Source: Paenibacillus sp. L3-i20 (GTDB taxonomy: Bacteria > Bacillota > Bacilli > Paenibacillales > Paenibacillaceae). From it: a stretch of DNA of 64,000 bases. The position numbers were made by a program, and so were the translations under genes. Positions 38,973 through 46,586 of the stretch are shown piece after piece (the first letter of the stretch is position 1; every line of letters begins with the position of its first letter). A model generated the notes under the pieces. The model was not told the DNA's origin, searched no databases, and saw nothing but the letters and a program-made list of their open reading frames with translations. Location of the stretch: the NCBI RefSeq assembly GCF_022180385.2, contig NZ_BQME02000002.1, forward strand, positions 1,922,001-1,986,000, read 5' to 3'.

Positions 38973-39470
38973 GTGAAAAAGAAGTTCAAGGTTACTATTG
39001 CAACTGCCGCTATTACCGCCATGCTCGCCGCTACATCTGTATTTGCCGCTCTTCCTGCAGATCGATATGAGAATAATGACAATTGGTACAGTGCCTATCC
39101 AATGTATATTAATGAATCGTCAGAATTTATATTTGGTACCTTTCACAAGGTTACTGACGCGGACTACTATTCCATCACTGGTGGCCCTAGTTACAACACC
39201 CAAGTAGTTTATTTCACCCCACCCGATAATAAAGATTACGGCTTTGCAGTGTACAAGAAAAGTGATTTCGAATCTGCTCCTCCAGGCAGCGGGGTTATGC
39301 CAATAGTCCACAAAGTAGTTAGTAACTTTGATACTTCTACTTCTGGGAATCCGGCAGACCTTTATTTCGGAACTGAACCTGGTGTTACTTATATAGTTAG
39401 TGTTGTACCATTTCATTATAATATCCCAACTAACTCTTACAACTTGTGGACAGGTGCGTTCAATCAATAA
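38973..39470 (+). CDS. Secreted protein with a PPC-like domain
   Basis: 165 residues: signal peptide (KKKFKVTIATAAITAMLAATSVFA), then DRYENNDNWYSAYPM and DADYYSI, typical of bacterial pre-peptidase C-terminal domains. The start is GTG at 38973 after AGGAGGT. Followed by a terminator. Likely a secreted cargo product. Confidence 0.65.
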   Translation: MKKKFKVTIATAAITAMLAATSVFAALPADRYENNDNWYSAYPMYINESSEFIFGTFHKVTDADYYSITGGPSYNTQVVYFTPPDNKDYGFAVYKKSDFESAPPGSGVMPIVHKVVSNFDTSTSGNPADLYFGTEPGVTYIVSVVPFHYNIPTNSYNLWTGAFNQ

Positions 39471-39477
39471 ATTACTC

Positions 39478-39508
39478 GCCCTCTTTCACCGGAGGGCTTT
39501 TCTTTTTT
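39478..39508 (+). terminator. Intrinsic terminator
   Basis: GCCCTC / GAGGGC stem, then TTTTCTTTTTT. Confidence 0.8.
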
Positions 39509-39516
39509 CAAAGCTA

Positions 39517-40176
39517 TTAAGACATGAATTTCTTCATCGCATCAGCCATTACGCGCTGACCTTCTTTGCTTGGATGCAATTTATCTGCACTATGATACAG
39601 GGTAAAATTAAACTCATTAATTCCCGATGTACGATGTAAGTCGATTACAGGAATCGAGTAGTACTCCCCGATGTTTCGAATTGCTTGAGCGAAGTCAGCC
39701 AAAGTTGCACCGTTTCCGTTAGGCCCATTATGAAACCAACCCTCACCGTTGTCTGTTGTTGTGTGACCCATAAACTTCTGGATCGGTGTCACAAGGAACA
39801 ACTTAAGATCAACATTAGTGGTTAGCAGCTTTTTGACTACAAGCTTATACGCTCCATAAAAAGTTGTATTTGCTATGTCGTTAATCGTTCCCAATGGCAT
39901 ATTCTTTGAATGGTCGTTTGTACCTGAGAAAATAATCGTATAATCCGCTTGGTAATTAACTGTCTTAGTCCCATCGCTTCCGTCATGGACCACGTTATAC
40001 ACTGACTTAAATTGGTCTGTCCCATCGAGTTCGGGAGTCATCCGAGATCCACCGATAGCAAAATTAGTGATCTTGAATCCAAGCTCGCGCTCAAACGCTC
40101 CCGTCCACCGATCTCCCCGTGTCAGAGATGTGCTCCCGTTTCCGTCCATCGAAATCGAATCAGCAAAAACATTCAT
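39517..40176 (-). CDS. SGNH/GDSL-type hydrolase of the tail cluster
   Basis: 219 residues from ATG at 40176, which overlaps the previous stop by four bases. It has NVFADSIS (nucleophile Ser block), FAIGGSRM, IIFSGTNDHS and DKLHPSKEGQ (catalytic Asp-His). Such esterases deacylate surface glycans and often end phage tail fibres. The coupling suggests it works with the tail protein upstream. Confidence 0.8.
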   Translation of the reverse strand: MNVFADSISMDGNGSTSLTRGDRWTGAFERELGFKITNFAIGGSRMTPELDGTDQFKSVYNVVHDGSDGTKTVNYQADYTIIFSGTNDHSKNMPLGTINDIANTTFYGAYKLVVKKLLTTNVDLKLFLVTPIQKFMGHTTTDNGEGWFHNGPNGNGATLADFAQAIRNIGEYYSIPVIDLHRTSGINEFNFTLYHSADKLHPSKEGQRVMADAMKKFMS

Positions 40177-40751
40177 CGTTTTACCCGTAAATCGAAGTAA
40201 TCTATTACCTTTGGTGAAAAGCCCCATTGATCATAAGGCACAAATGCACTCGGTAGACTCAGGTAAGTTCCTTGGACAACCATTAAGTTAGCCATTTTGT
40301 CTTTTGGACCTGATACCCTCAAAAATGCTGCACCGACTGGGCTGTCATTTTGTTTACCAGCTGCAGCTGTATTTATACCCCCGGCTGCCCAATGACCAGA
40401 AATGAACTGTTTACCGCTGTTATACCACGCCCATAATAGATAGTCAGCACTTGTTGTATAGGGTAGTTGTTGACCAACTGGAATGAAGCCGCTTAAAGAG
40501 TTCAGTTCATTAACAGCAATTGTGTTTACGGTCGGATCGGCAAACCCCTTCCCCTGCTCAACATCAATAGGGTTTAACAAGTTGATTGAATCGCGGATAA
40601 ATAGATCAACACTCGCCCCACTGCTGCCACCGATTGCAACTCCGTTAAACGTTGGTTGACCACCGGCTTCACCGAATTTGTCTAATACGGACTTATTTAG
40701 ATGCTTATGACTCGACTGACCGCCTTTTGTGTTTGGTGACCAACCACTCAT
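40173..40751 (-). CDS. Phage tail-fibre-like protein
   Basis: 192 residues beginning SGWSPNTKGGQSSHKHLNKSVLDKFGEAGGQPTFNG, which resembles phage tail-fibre junction sequences with the HKH motif. AGGAGGG precedes ATG. Lies between the LamG-like segment and the SGNH gene. Confidence 0.65.
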   Translation of the reverse strand: MSGWSPNTKGGQSSHKHLNKSVLDKFGEAGGQPTFNGVAIGGSSGASVDLFIRDSINLLNPIDVEQGKGFADPTVNTIAVNELNSLSGFIPVGQQLPYTTSADYLLWAWYNSGKQFISGHWAAGGINTAAAGKQNDSPVGAAFLRVSGPKDKMANLMVVQGTYLSLPSAFVPYDQWGFSPKVIDYFDLRVKR

Positions 40752-40762
40752 GAATCACCCTC

Positions 40763-41269
40763 CTATTTCAGAGCATTAAAATTTTGCGTTCTTTCAGCAG
40801 AAGAAAGCGCGCGATTGTAATATGCTGCATTTTTTAGATTTACGTTTAACCCTCCACCACTCGTACCACCTAGTATTAATGGTTTTGTACCGCTACTATC
40901 AAAACTAATGTTGCTACCGCACGCAACTTGTTTTTTAAGTACGTTGTCAATATACAACGATAGGTAAGAATCATCACTTACAACCACTATATGACAATGC
41001 CTACTGCTATCTAATATTGTGTCAACTGATTTTGATAACGTTATATAGACGTCTGCCATAGTAGTGAGGTTTTTACCAAAGAACACTATGTTAAGTTGGT
41101 ATCCTGCATCTACTTTAAAGTTGATTCTATGGTTAGTAGAGTTTAATTGGTCCCTTAGTAATAAGTTTGTATATTCACCAGGAATTCTACCTGTTATCAC
41201 CCAAGTGAACTGTTCACTGCTATTGCAGAATCGTTCTGGACTCGGTAGGTTACTCTTGTTAATAGGTGT
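40763..41269 (-). pseudogene. C-terminal LamG-like part of the tail-fibre protein, cut off by an amber codon
   Basis: The frame continues directly from the FN3 gene after TAG, through TPINKSNLPSPERF and a concanavalin/LamG-like domain (SLYIDNVLKKQVACGSN, NAAYYNRALSSAER). No good start lies after the stop. It is probably the lost end of one protein of about 598 residues. Confidence 0.65.
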
Positions 41270-42559
41270 CTAGGAAAAGTATAAAAGCGATGCATCACTA
41301 ATATGCCCTACTCCACCACTAGGCGTTTGAGTAGTTGCTGTCATACTCGTTCCGTTAGCAACGTTACCAGCTAAATCTTTTGCCTTTACTGTAAAAATGT
41401 ACTGAGTACTCGCAGTTAAACCAGTTACCTCATAGGATGTCCCTGTCACGTTTGTTAGGAATGTACTGCCTTGAAAAATATCATAACTTGCTATATCTGA
41501 CGATACCGAAGCAATCCAAGTCAATGTAACTGTAGTCTCAGTCGGGTTTGTTGCAGTTAAATTTGTAACGTTGACAGGTGATGTAGTATCCACAACATTT
41601 GCTGTTGTTGCTTGAATTGTAGTTGCAATCGAACGATTACCAGACCCATCAATAGCCACTACTCGAAGAGTATATTTTGTAGCAGGTGTCAATCCGCTAA
41701 CAGTATACGAAGATGCAGTTGCACCAATAGAGTTTGTTACAATGTTAAAATTATTACCATCAGTGGAATAAGCACATTCTTGTACAGCAACATCCGTAGA
41801 TGATGATAGCTTCCATGATAGCGGTATCGACGTACTAGTAGGTACACCCAGAACTAATTGAGTAATCTGTAATGGTGGTGTTGAATCTACTGGTGTAGCA
41901 ACTGTCGTCACCACGATCGACGTTCCAATTGCAACATTGCCAGCTTCATCTCTAGCCTTAACGTAGAATGTGTATTGCGTGTTTTGAGTAAGATTTGTCA
42001 CGTTATAAGATGTACCTGCAACAGACCCTATTAATGTTTGACCTCTGTACACATCATAACCAACTGTATCCGGAGAGACTGACGGTACCCATTGTAATGT
42101 TACAGTTGTTTCCGTCACTCCCATAAACTCTAAACCCGTCACGTTTTCGGGTGCTGTAACATCGATAGGTGGTGTGATAACAACAGCAGCTGACGCTCCA
42201 TATTGTTGTAATACATCGATAAACCACTCACCAGAAGCAACTATACTCATTGATTTAAAAGGCTTTTTGAAAATTTGCTCAAAGACAGGTCTTGTCACAC
42301 CATCAATCGTAAAAGTCATACGAGATTCACTGGCATTAAAGATAGCCACTCCATGCATCTCTTCGTCAAAAACCTTCGTCATGTTGCCTGTGCCACTAAA
42401 ATAGTCAGAAGATACTAATTGAACCGACTGGGCTTTGTAAGCACCACCAGACACCTCGACAATCTCCCAATTTCCTTCTCCGTTGTCCAGTGCCTGGTTC
42501 CAACCCTGAGCAGGAAATGTGTTCCCTATCCGTATCATCGGTTTATCCATGTACCCCAA
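41270..42559 (-). CDS. Phage tail-fibre protein with fibronectin type III repeats
   Basis: 429 residues. An N-terminal region of about 130 is followed by three FN3 domains (each starting D-T-P---V--L and holding TTVTLQW, YDVYRG, YTFYVKARDEAGN). TTG at 42559 has AGGAGG eight bases upstream. The frame ends at TAG (41272-41270) but reads on into a LamG-like domain. Confidence 0.8.
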   Translation of the reverse strand: MGYMDKPMIRIGNTFPAQGWNQALDNGEGNWEIVEVSGGAYKAQSVQLVSSDYFSGTGNMTKVFDEEMHGVAIFNASESRMTFTIDGVTRPVFEQIFKKPFKSMSIVASGEWFIDVLQQYGASAAVVITPPIDVTAPENVTGLEFMGVTETTVTLQWVPSVSPDTVGYDVYRGQTLIGSVAGTSYNVTNLTQNTQYTFYVKARDEAGNVAIGTSIVVTTVATPVDSTPPLQITQLVLGVPTSTSIPLSWKLSSSTDVAVQECAYSTDGNNFNIVTNSIGATASSYTVSGLTPATKYTLRVVAIDGSGNRSIATTIQATTANVVDTTSPVNVTNLTATNPTETTVTLTWIASVSSDIASYDIFQGSTFLTNVTGTSYEVTGLTASTQYIFTVKAKDLAGNVANGTSMTATTQTPSGGVGHISDASLLYFS

Positions 42560-42571
42560 ATTTTCCGCCTC

Positions 42572-42925
42572 CTAGTCCAATGTGTTTAAAACAATGATTT
42601 CTATATAACCAGAAGTCGGGAAGGTCTCTCTACTCCGATCAGGATATGTAACCTCAAATTCGCCACACATGTTTCCAATCTGATCCGTTTCCCCTGGCTC
42701 AAATGCAAATGCTACTCTTCCTTTAACAGCATCCAAAATAAGTGCTTCACGATTGATGAGTAGCTTACTAGTTATATTTTCATCGCTCAACTTGTAGTTA
42801 GGCGGTGCAGTAGCCATTTTAAATCGAACAGCACATCCTTGGAGTGGTATTGGTACTCCTTTAGGACTTTTTAACGTGGCTGCTATTGGCTTTCGTGTAT
42901 CGCCTTTTTTGATATAGAGGGTCAC
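42572..42925 (-). CDS. BppU-like baseplate upper protein
   Basis: 117 residues resembling the BppU N-terminal domain: MTLYIKKGDTRKPIAATL, VRFKM, AFEPGETDQIGNMCGEFEVTYPD. It connects receptor-binding parts to the baseplate. GTG at 42925 overlaps the preceding stop. Confidence 0.8.
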   Translation of the reverse strand: MTLYIKKGDTRKPIAATLKSPKGVPIPLQGCAVRFKMATAPPNYKLSDENITSKLLINREALILDAVKGRVAFAFEPGETDQIGNMCGEFEVTYPDRSRETFPTSGYIEIIVLNTLD

Positions 42926-43077
42926 TAGTCAACCTCCTTCTTCTCAGCTACAGGCTGCGCTATACCAATGAATGAAGTCAATGTCTCTATTTTAATAATC
43001 TCGACCTCTACAATGTTTGCGGTAGGTTCCAACTCGATGCCGTCTAAGTTTAGGTCTTGAAATGTAGGCCCCTTCAC
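42925..43077 (-). CDS. Small phage protein before BppU
   Basis: 50 codons from GTG at 43077 (GGAGTG upstream) to TAG overlapping the BppU start. Acidic (DLNLDGIELEPTANIVEVEI). Likely a tail-cluster accessory protein. Confidence 0.55.
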   Translation of the reverse strand: MKGPTFQDLNLDGIELEPTANIVEVEIIKIETLTSFIGIAQPVAEKKEVD

Positions 43078-43101
43078 ACGATCACTCCTTTTTGGGCAAA
43101 G

Positions 43102-43131
43102 AAAAAAGCCACTCGATTGAGTAGCTTTTTT
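43102..43131. terminator. Bidirectional intrinsic terminator
   Basis: A-rich AAAAAAGCCACTC / GAGTAGCTTTTTT stem, with T runs on both strands. It separates the Abi gene from the tail cluster. Confidence 0.8.
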
Positions 43132-43927
43132 ACATCATATTTTCCGATTTAGCTAACAGTTCCATTTCCTTCAAAACTTTTGCTGCCTTGATCTTGCCAA
43201 AAATTAAGTTAAAATTAAGATCATCAAAAAAATTGTAAAATGCGAATTTAGATAATAAGTTTTGACGATTTAATTCATTGTTATTATATAAAGAGTTATA
43301 GTACAGAAATACCAACTCATGAGGTGTAATCTGGCCCTTTAGAAAACTAATATATACTTGTTTTTCCGAAAGAGTAAGTATTTTTTCGTTATTCACAAAA
43401 TCAATCACTGTCAAAATGTTTTTATAGTAATGTTCTATTGCCACACCATATTTTTTATAAGTTTCTTTAAATGCAAGTTCTTCAACTTTTCCACCGGAAG
43501 ACTGCATTTGCATTTCACTTGCAAACTTTATAAAGACGATACGCCCTATTACTGAAGAATAATCAATTGAGGTAACTATTTCATTGTGTATGGACAGTAA
43601 ATTAAAAAAAGTTGTTTCAAAACGTTGCCTAATCATTTGTTCTTTTTGACCGGCTAATTCTTCAGTTGATCTCCTGACTTCCTCCCTCTGAAGCGATAAT
43701 TCCTGTCTCTGTAAAGCAAGCTCACTCCGTTGAATATTTATAGTATAGATCAGCCCAGCAAAAGCAAGACCAGAGAACAAAGAATTGATGGCTCCAAACA
43801 TATCACCAAAAGTGCCCCGTCCATCATCAGGACTAGAACCATAATATAACTGAATTAATAACCCTGACAGACCCCAAAATAAAAAAACCATTATACCAAT
43901 CCAAATTAATGGTCTGTAAGTCTTCAT
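43130..43927 (-). CDS. Putative phage abortive infection protein (AbiC-like)
   Basis: 265 residues: two N-terminal membrane helices (RPLIWIGIMVFLFWGLSGLL and FGAINSLFSGLAFAGLIYTI), then a heptad-rich stretch (LALQRQELSLQREEVRRSTEEL) and a helical C-terminal domain (FFNLLSIHNEIV). This is the layout of the putative-AbiC family. The usual role is host death or arrest upon infection by other phage. ATG at 43927 lies behind GGGGGGG. Confidence 0.75.
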   Translation of the reverse strand: MKTYRPLIWIGIMVFLFWGLSGLLIQLYYGSSPDDGRGTFGDMFGAINSLFSGLAFAGLIYTINIQRSELALQRQELSLQREEVRRSTEELAGQKEQMIRQRFETTFFNLLSIHNEIVTSIDYSSVIGRIVFIKFASEMQMQSSGGKVEELAFKETYKKYGVAIEHYYKNILTVIDFVNNEKILTLSEKQVYISFLKGQITPHELVFLYYNSLYNNNELNRQNLLSKFAFYNFFDDLNFNLIFGKIKAAKVLKEMELLAKSENMM

Positions 43928-44030
43928 ATGCGAAATCCCCCCCCTGATTTTCGATCTATAACATTTCAATATACAGGAAGGAAATTCCTCTTTTCATGTC
44001 GAAAGAGCTAGAAAGAAAGGAGAGTGTAAA

Positions 44031-44192
44031 TTGAAAGCAAAGAAGTCTTTTCGCAAGCAATCCAGAGACTCAGTTGGCTCATACATCATTAAAATTTTTC
44101 TAATAGTAGCTGTACTGTATGGACTATATCAGTACTTGGAATATGCTCTTTTACAAACTGCTGAGAATGCCAAAAACTTTAAGGTGGGATAA
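44031..44192 (+). CDS. Small membrane protein
   Basis: 53 codons from TTG (AAAGGAG upstream): basic N-terminus, one helix (SYIIKIFLIVAVLYGLYQYL). Its stop is two bases before the next gene, so they are co-transcribed. Confidence 0.55.
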   Translation: MKAKKSFRKQSRDSVGSYIIKIFLIVAVLYGLYQYLEYALLQTAENAKNFKVG

Positions 44193-44194
44193 AC

Positions 44195-44389
44195 ATGTTT
44201 AAATCACAGTTTCCGCTTATCACCGATCGTCATATTAATGCTGCTATGTTTAATCGTACACCCGTTGTCGCCTCACATGAGGGTGAAGAACTGGACAACG
44301 GTGGCACAATCGAGAAGAACGACAGACACACCGTTAAGATTAACGGGATGTACTATGTAAAATCAGTAGGTCAGTTTAAAATCCGCTAG
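44195..44389 (+). CDS. Hypothetical phage protein
   Basis: 64 residues, preceded by AAGGTGGG within the previous gene. VVASHEGEELDNGGTI, no family recognised. Confidence 0.5.
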   Translation: MFKSQFPLITDRHINAAMFNRTPVVASHEGEELDNGGTIEKNDRHTVKINGMYYVKSVGQFKIR

Positions 44390-44728
44390 TTACCCTTCTA
44401 GCGAGGAAAGCATCCTCGCACCCTCTATATCTTTAAATGGGAACCATTCCCCATCTACCATAAACCGTTTTTGATGTTGGTCGATCCGCTCTACTATTCC
44501 TATTACCTTCGGGTGCTCATATTTATGAAATAAGCTTACCTCGATCTGTACATGTGACATAAAAGACTCGGTTAACGCTCTTGTTACCTGTTCAACCTCA
44601 TGTTCATCCAAGTTTACTCGATGTCTAAGATTGAGTGTCTCAGCTTGATAATTCAAAGCCTTACCGTGTTCGGGCAACATCATCCTCGATGATTCCCACA
44701 GTCCGTTTCCCTCTAATTTCTTTCGCAT
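44390..44728 (-). CDS. YolD-like protein
   Basis: 112 residues with GNGLWESSRMMLPEHGKAL and IGIVERIDQHQKRFMVDGEWFPFKDI, the YolD pattern. YolD proteins often accompany Y-family polymerases; none is here. GGAGGTG precedes ATG. Confidence 0.75.
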   Translation of the reverse strand: MRKKLEGNGLWESSRMMLPEHGKALNYQAETLNLRHRVNLDEHEVEQVTRALTESFMSHVQIEVSLFHKYEHPKVIGIVERIDQHQKRFMVDGEWFPFKDIEGARMLSSLEG

Positions 44729-44799
44729 AAATAGTACACCTCCGAATATCTGATGCCCTTATTATATGCGAACAAACGTTCTTTAAACAGTCTTGACTT

Positions 44800-44997
44800 T
44801 TAACGAGGACGTATCTTTGCAGTCGGCTTGCAAACATGGCCATATTCATCGTAATACCATCCTCTAGACGATTTTCCTCTACATTCCTCAGTTTGACACC
44901 ACTTACCTTTTGATACCTTTCGGCAATGAGCACAATTGAAAACGTCTTTCTTTTCTGCTGTTTTAAACGTGGACTTGATCATTTCCCAAAGCTTCAT
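44800..44997 (-). CDS. Small zinc-finger-like hypothetical protein
   Basis: 65 residues with FNCAHCRKVSKGKWCQTEEC (four Cys). AGGTGCGGG lies just before the ATG. An overlapping 90-codon frame is judged a shadow. Confidence 0.5.
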   Translation of the reverse strand: MKLWEMIKSTFKTAEKKDVFNCAHCRKVSKGKWCQTEECRGKSSRGWYYDEYGHVCKPTAKIRPR

Positions 44998-45154
44998 CCC
45001 GCACCTACTCTTTAATTAAGTCGACCGTTTACTTCGGCAGGTCGCTAGCCGCCGCGATTCGCTCCTTAATCCCCTGCGGTCGAGAATAGAAGTGATAGGA
45101 GTCTCGGACTGACAGAAGCATGACAACATCTGCCCACCGGAGGAGCGACGTATC

Positions 45155-45345
45155 GAAAAAGAGAGCCGGTCACACTCGTAATGTGGCAGCTCTCTGGAGA
45201 TAGTTTTTTTGATCCTGCACTGCGTTCTCTGGGTCCATGCTTAACGCAGCATACTTAAATCTGACCGGAGCTCTCGTGCAGGGTATACCGTTTCAGCGTT
45301 TTTGTGGGGAGAACAGCAAACGGAATAAAGACAAACTCCCACAGT
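45155..45345. ncRNA. Densely paired non-coding region next to a tRNA-like fold
   Basis: GAGAGCCGGTCA (45161-45172) can pair with TGACCG-GA-GCTCTC (45262-45275) over 12 bp, or its first part with GCTCTC (45189-45194). CCTGCAC (45214-45220) pairs with GTGCAGG (45276-45282), crossing the first pairing. TGCGTT/AACGCA (45221-45226/45243-45248) and TGTGGGGAG/CTCCCACA (45303-45311/45336-45343) add more. 44998-45475 has no gene. The strand transcribed is unknown. Confidence 0.45.
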
Positions 45346-45350
45346 AATAG

Positions 45351-45421
45351 AGTGGATTGAGGAATCGAACCTCACTGATCGCATAGGCTAGCGATTGTGC
45401 TACCCGTTACACTATTTCCAC
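45351..45421 (-). tRNA. tRNA-like sequence, probably degenerate
   Basis: Minus strand: D arm GTGT-AACGGGTA-GCAC, anticodon stem ATCGC/GCGAT with an 8-base loop, T arm TGAGG-TTCGATT-CCTCA, and acceptor GTGGA/TCCAC with only five pairs. The fold and TTCGATT loop are tRNA-like, but the anticodon loop length and the two unpaired acceptor positions argue against a normal tRNA. Amino-acid identity not assignable. Confidence 0.5.
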
Positions 45422-45475
45422 ATTGTGCCTCACCCTGTTACACATCGCAGAAGGTGAGGAAGAGTTCTTAATTGA

Positions 45476-45682
45476 TTACTCGTTTCTTGCAATTGCTGCA
45501 TTAGCCCAAAATACAGCTTCTTCTAGCTTAGTTAGTGCCAATGACTTTTCCCTTGAGTTCGGTGTTAGTTCATCAAAAGCAATAGCTAATCCCTTACCCA
45601 ATGAACGGATCGCCTCATATTTTGCTGGCTGACCCTCTTTAGGAGGATGATACGAAAAGTTGTTTTCGATTGTCTGATTCAT
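45476..45682 (-). CDS. Acb2-like anti-CBASS cyclic-nucleotide sponge
   Basis: 68 residues from ATG at 45682 (GAGGTG upstream). FSYHPPKEGQPAKYEAIRSLGKGLA, PNSREKSLALTKLEEAVFWANAAIARNE matches the Acb2/Tad1 hairpin-domain family. Known members bind cyclic oligonucleotide signals and block CBASS effectors. Small size fits. The longer frame to 45733 lacks a ribosome site. Confidence 0.75.
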   Translation of the reverse strand: MNQTIENNFSYHPPKEGQPAKYEAIRSLGKGLAIAFDELTPNSREKSLALTKLEEAVFWANAAIARNE

Positions 45683-45727
45683 TCTTACACCTCGTTCTAT
45701 TAATTGCCCCGCAGCTACTGAAATAGG

Positions 45728-45930
45728 GACCAACCAATCTACGGGGCTGGTCTAGACGTAACCTAATCCACTTAGGTTTGTTCAATTCAATTTTGGTGTT
45801 AATCTGTTAAATTATTAGCACATCACCAAACGCTCCAGTTTGATCTATATGACGTTCTAGTTTTACCAGCACATTTATATGTGCTGGAGTCTAGCGTCTG
45901 AGATAGTTGCAACCTGAACGTTTGGCGATG
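45728..45930. ncRNA. Second densely paired region, upstream of the Acb2-like gene
   Basis: Hairpins: GACCA/TGGTC (45728-45752), AACCTAA/TTAGGTT (45760-45778), CCAGCACAT/ATGTGCTGG (45866-45887) enclosed by GACG...CTAG/CTAG...CGTC (45851-45898). CACCAAA (45824-45830) can pair with TTTGGTG (45792-45798), or CCAAACG (45826-45832) with CGTTTGG (45919-45925); the two are exclusive. It may be a leader RNA of the Acb2-like gene or an independent RNA. 45931-46389 shows no further gene. Confidence 0.4.
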
Positions 45931-46389
45931 AGCTTGAGTGTACTTCCGACAATCAAAGCATCAACTACATTAATCGTCATTTGTGAACCAAGGAAACAAA
46001 AAAGAACAGTTGCCCGCTTGTACTACCCTTGCGACTATTACGTCGGCAAACAGGTAAGTGGTTGTGTCGGGTGCTGCTCTCTTATTCGATATCCTATAAT
46101 ATAAATATATCAGGTTTATATCCTAATGGCGCACAGTTACAAAGTGATTTTTCACTAAAATGTAAGCAATTAATAGTAAACAAATTTTAGCTTTTAATAA
46201 GTTCACAGAGCTATTGAACAAATCTATTGAAAAGATATAGGAAAACGAATTGTAATATATCTCGTCAGGACAAGCGAACGCAAGCTTTTCTTACAAATTA
46301 TTTTCACAAGTCAATCCTACTATTGCCTTATTTCGAAAGTAAGTGTTAAGCTTCATTGAATACTATTGGAATATGAGGGGATAGAAAAT

Positions 46390-46578
46390 ATGGAATTTTT
46401 AAATAGCTTTACTGACGTATCAACATTTAAAGGAGCGGTTGTTGCTGGGTTAGTAAGTGGCCTAGTTTTCTTCATCGCCGGCTTCTTCACTGGAAAAACC
46501 TCAGTTCAAAAAAAATATGCTCGCATAAAAAACGTGGGCAACAACAACGCCAATTATGTGAACAATGACAAGAAGTAG
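46390..46578 (+). CDS. Small single-helix membrane protein with a C-terminal Asn/Gly motif
   Basis: 62 residues from ATG at 46390 (GAGGGG upstream). One membrane helix (GAVVAGLVSGLVFFIAGFF) is followed by a basic segment and ARIKNVGNNNANYVNN at the end. The same spaced motif opens the next protein. Nine bases separate the two genes, so they form an operon. Not recognised as a known family; it might be a membrane effector. Confidence 0.6.
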   Translation: MEFLNSFTDVSTFKGAVVAGLVSGLVFFIAGFFTGKTSVQKKYARIKNVGNNNANYVNNDKK

Positions 46579-46586
46579 GTGTTTCC

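Noticed and set aside
44661..44933. 90-codon minus-strand frame
   Set aside because: Overlaps YolD and the four-Cys protein in another frame and lacks a ribosome site.
45351..45421. A functional tRNA gene
   Set aside because: Eight-base anticodon loop and two unpaired acceptor positions; kept only as a tRNA-like sequence.
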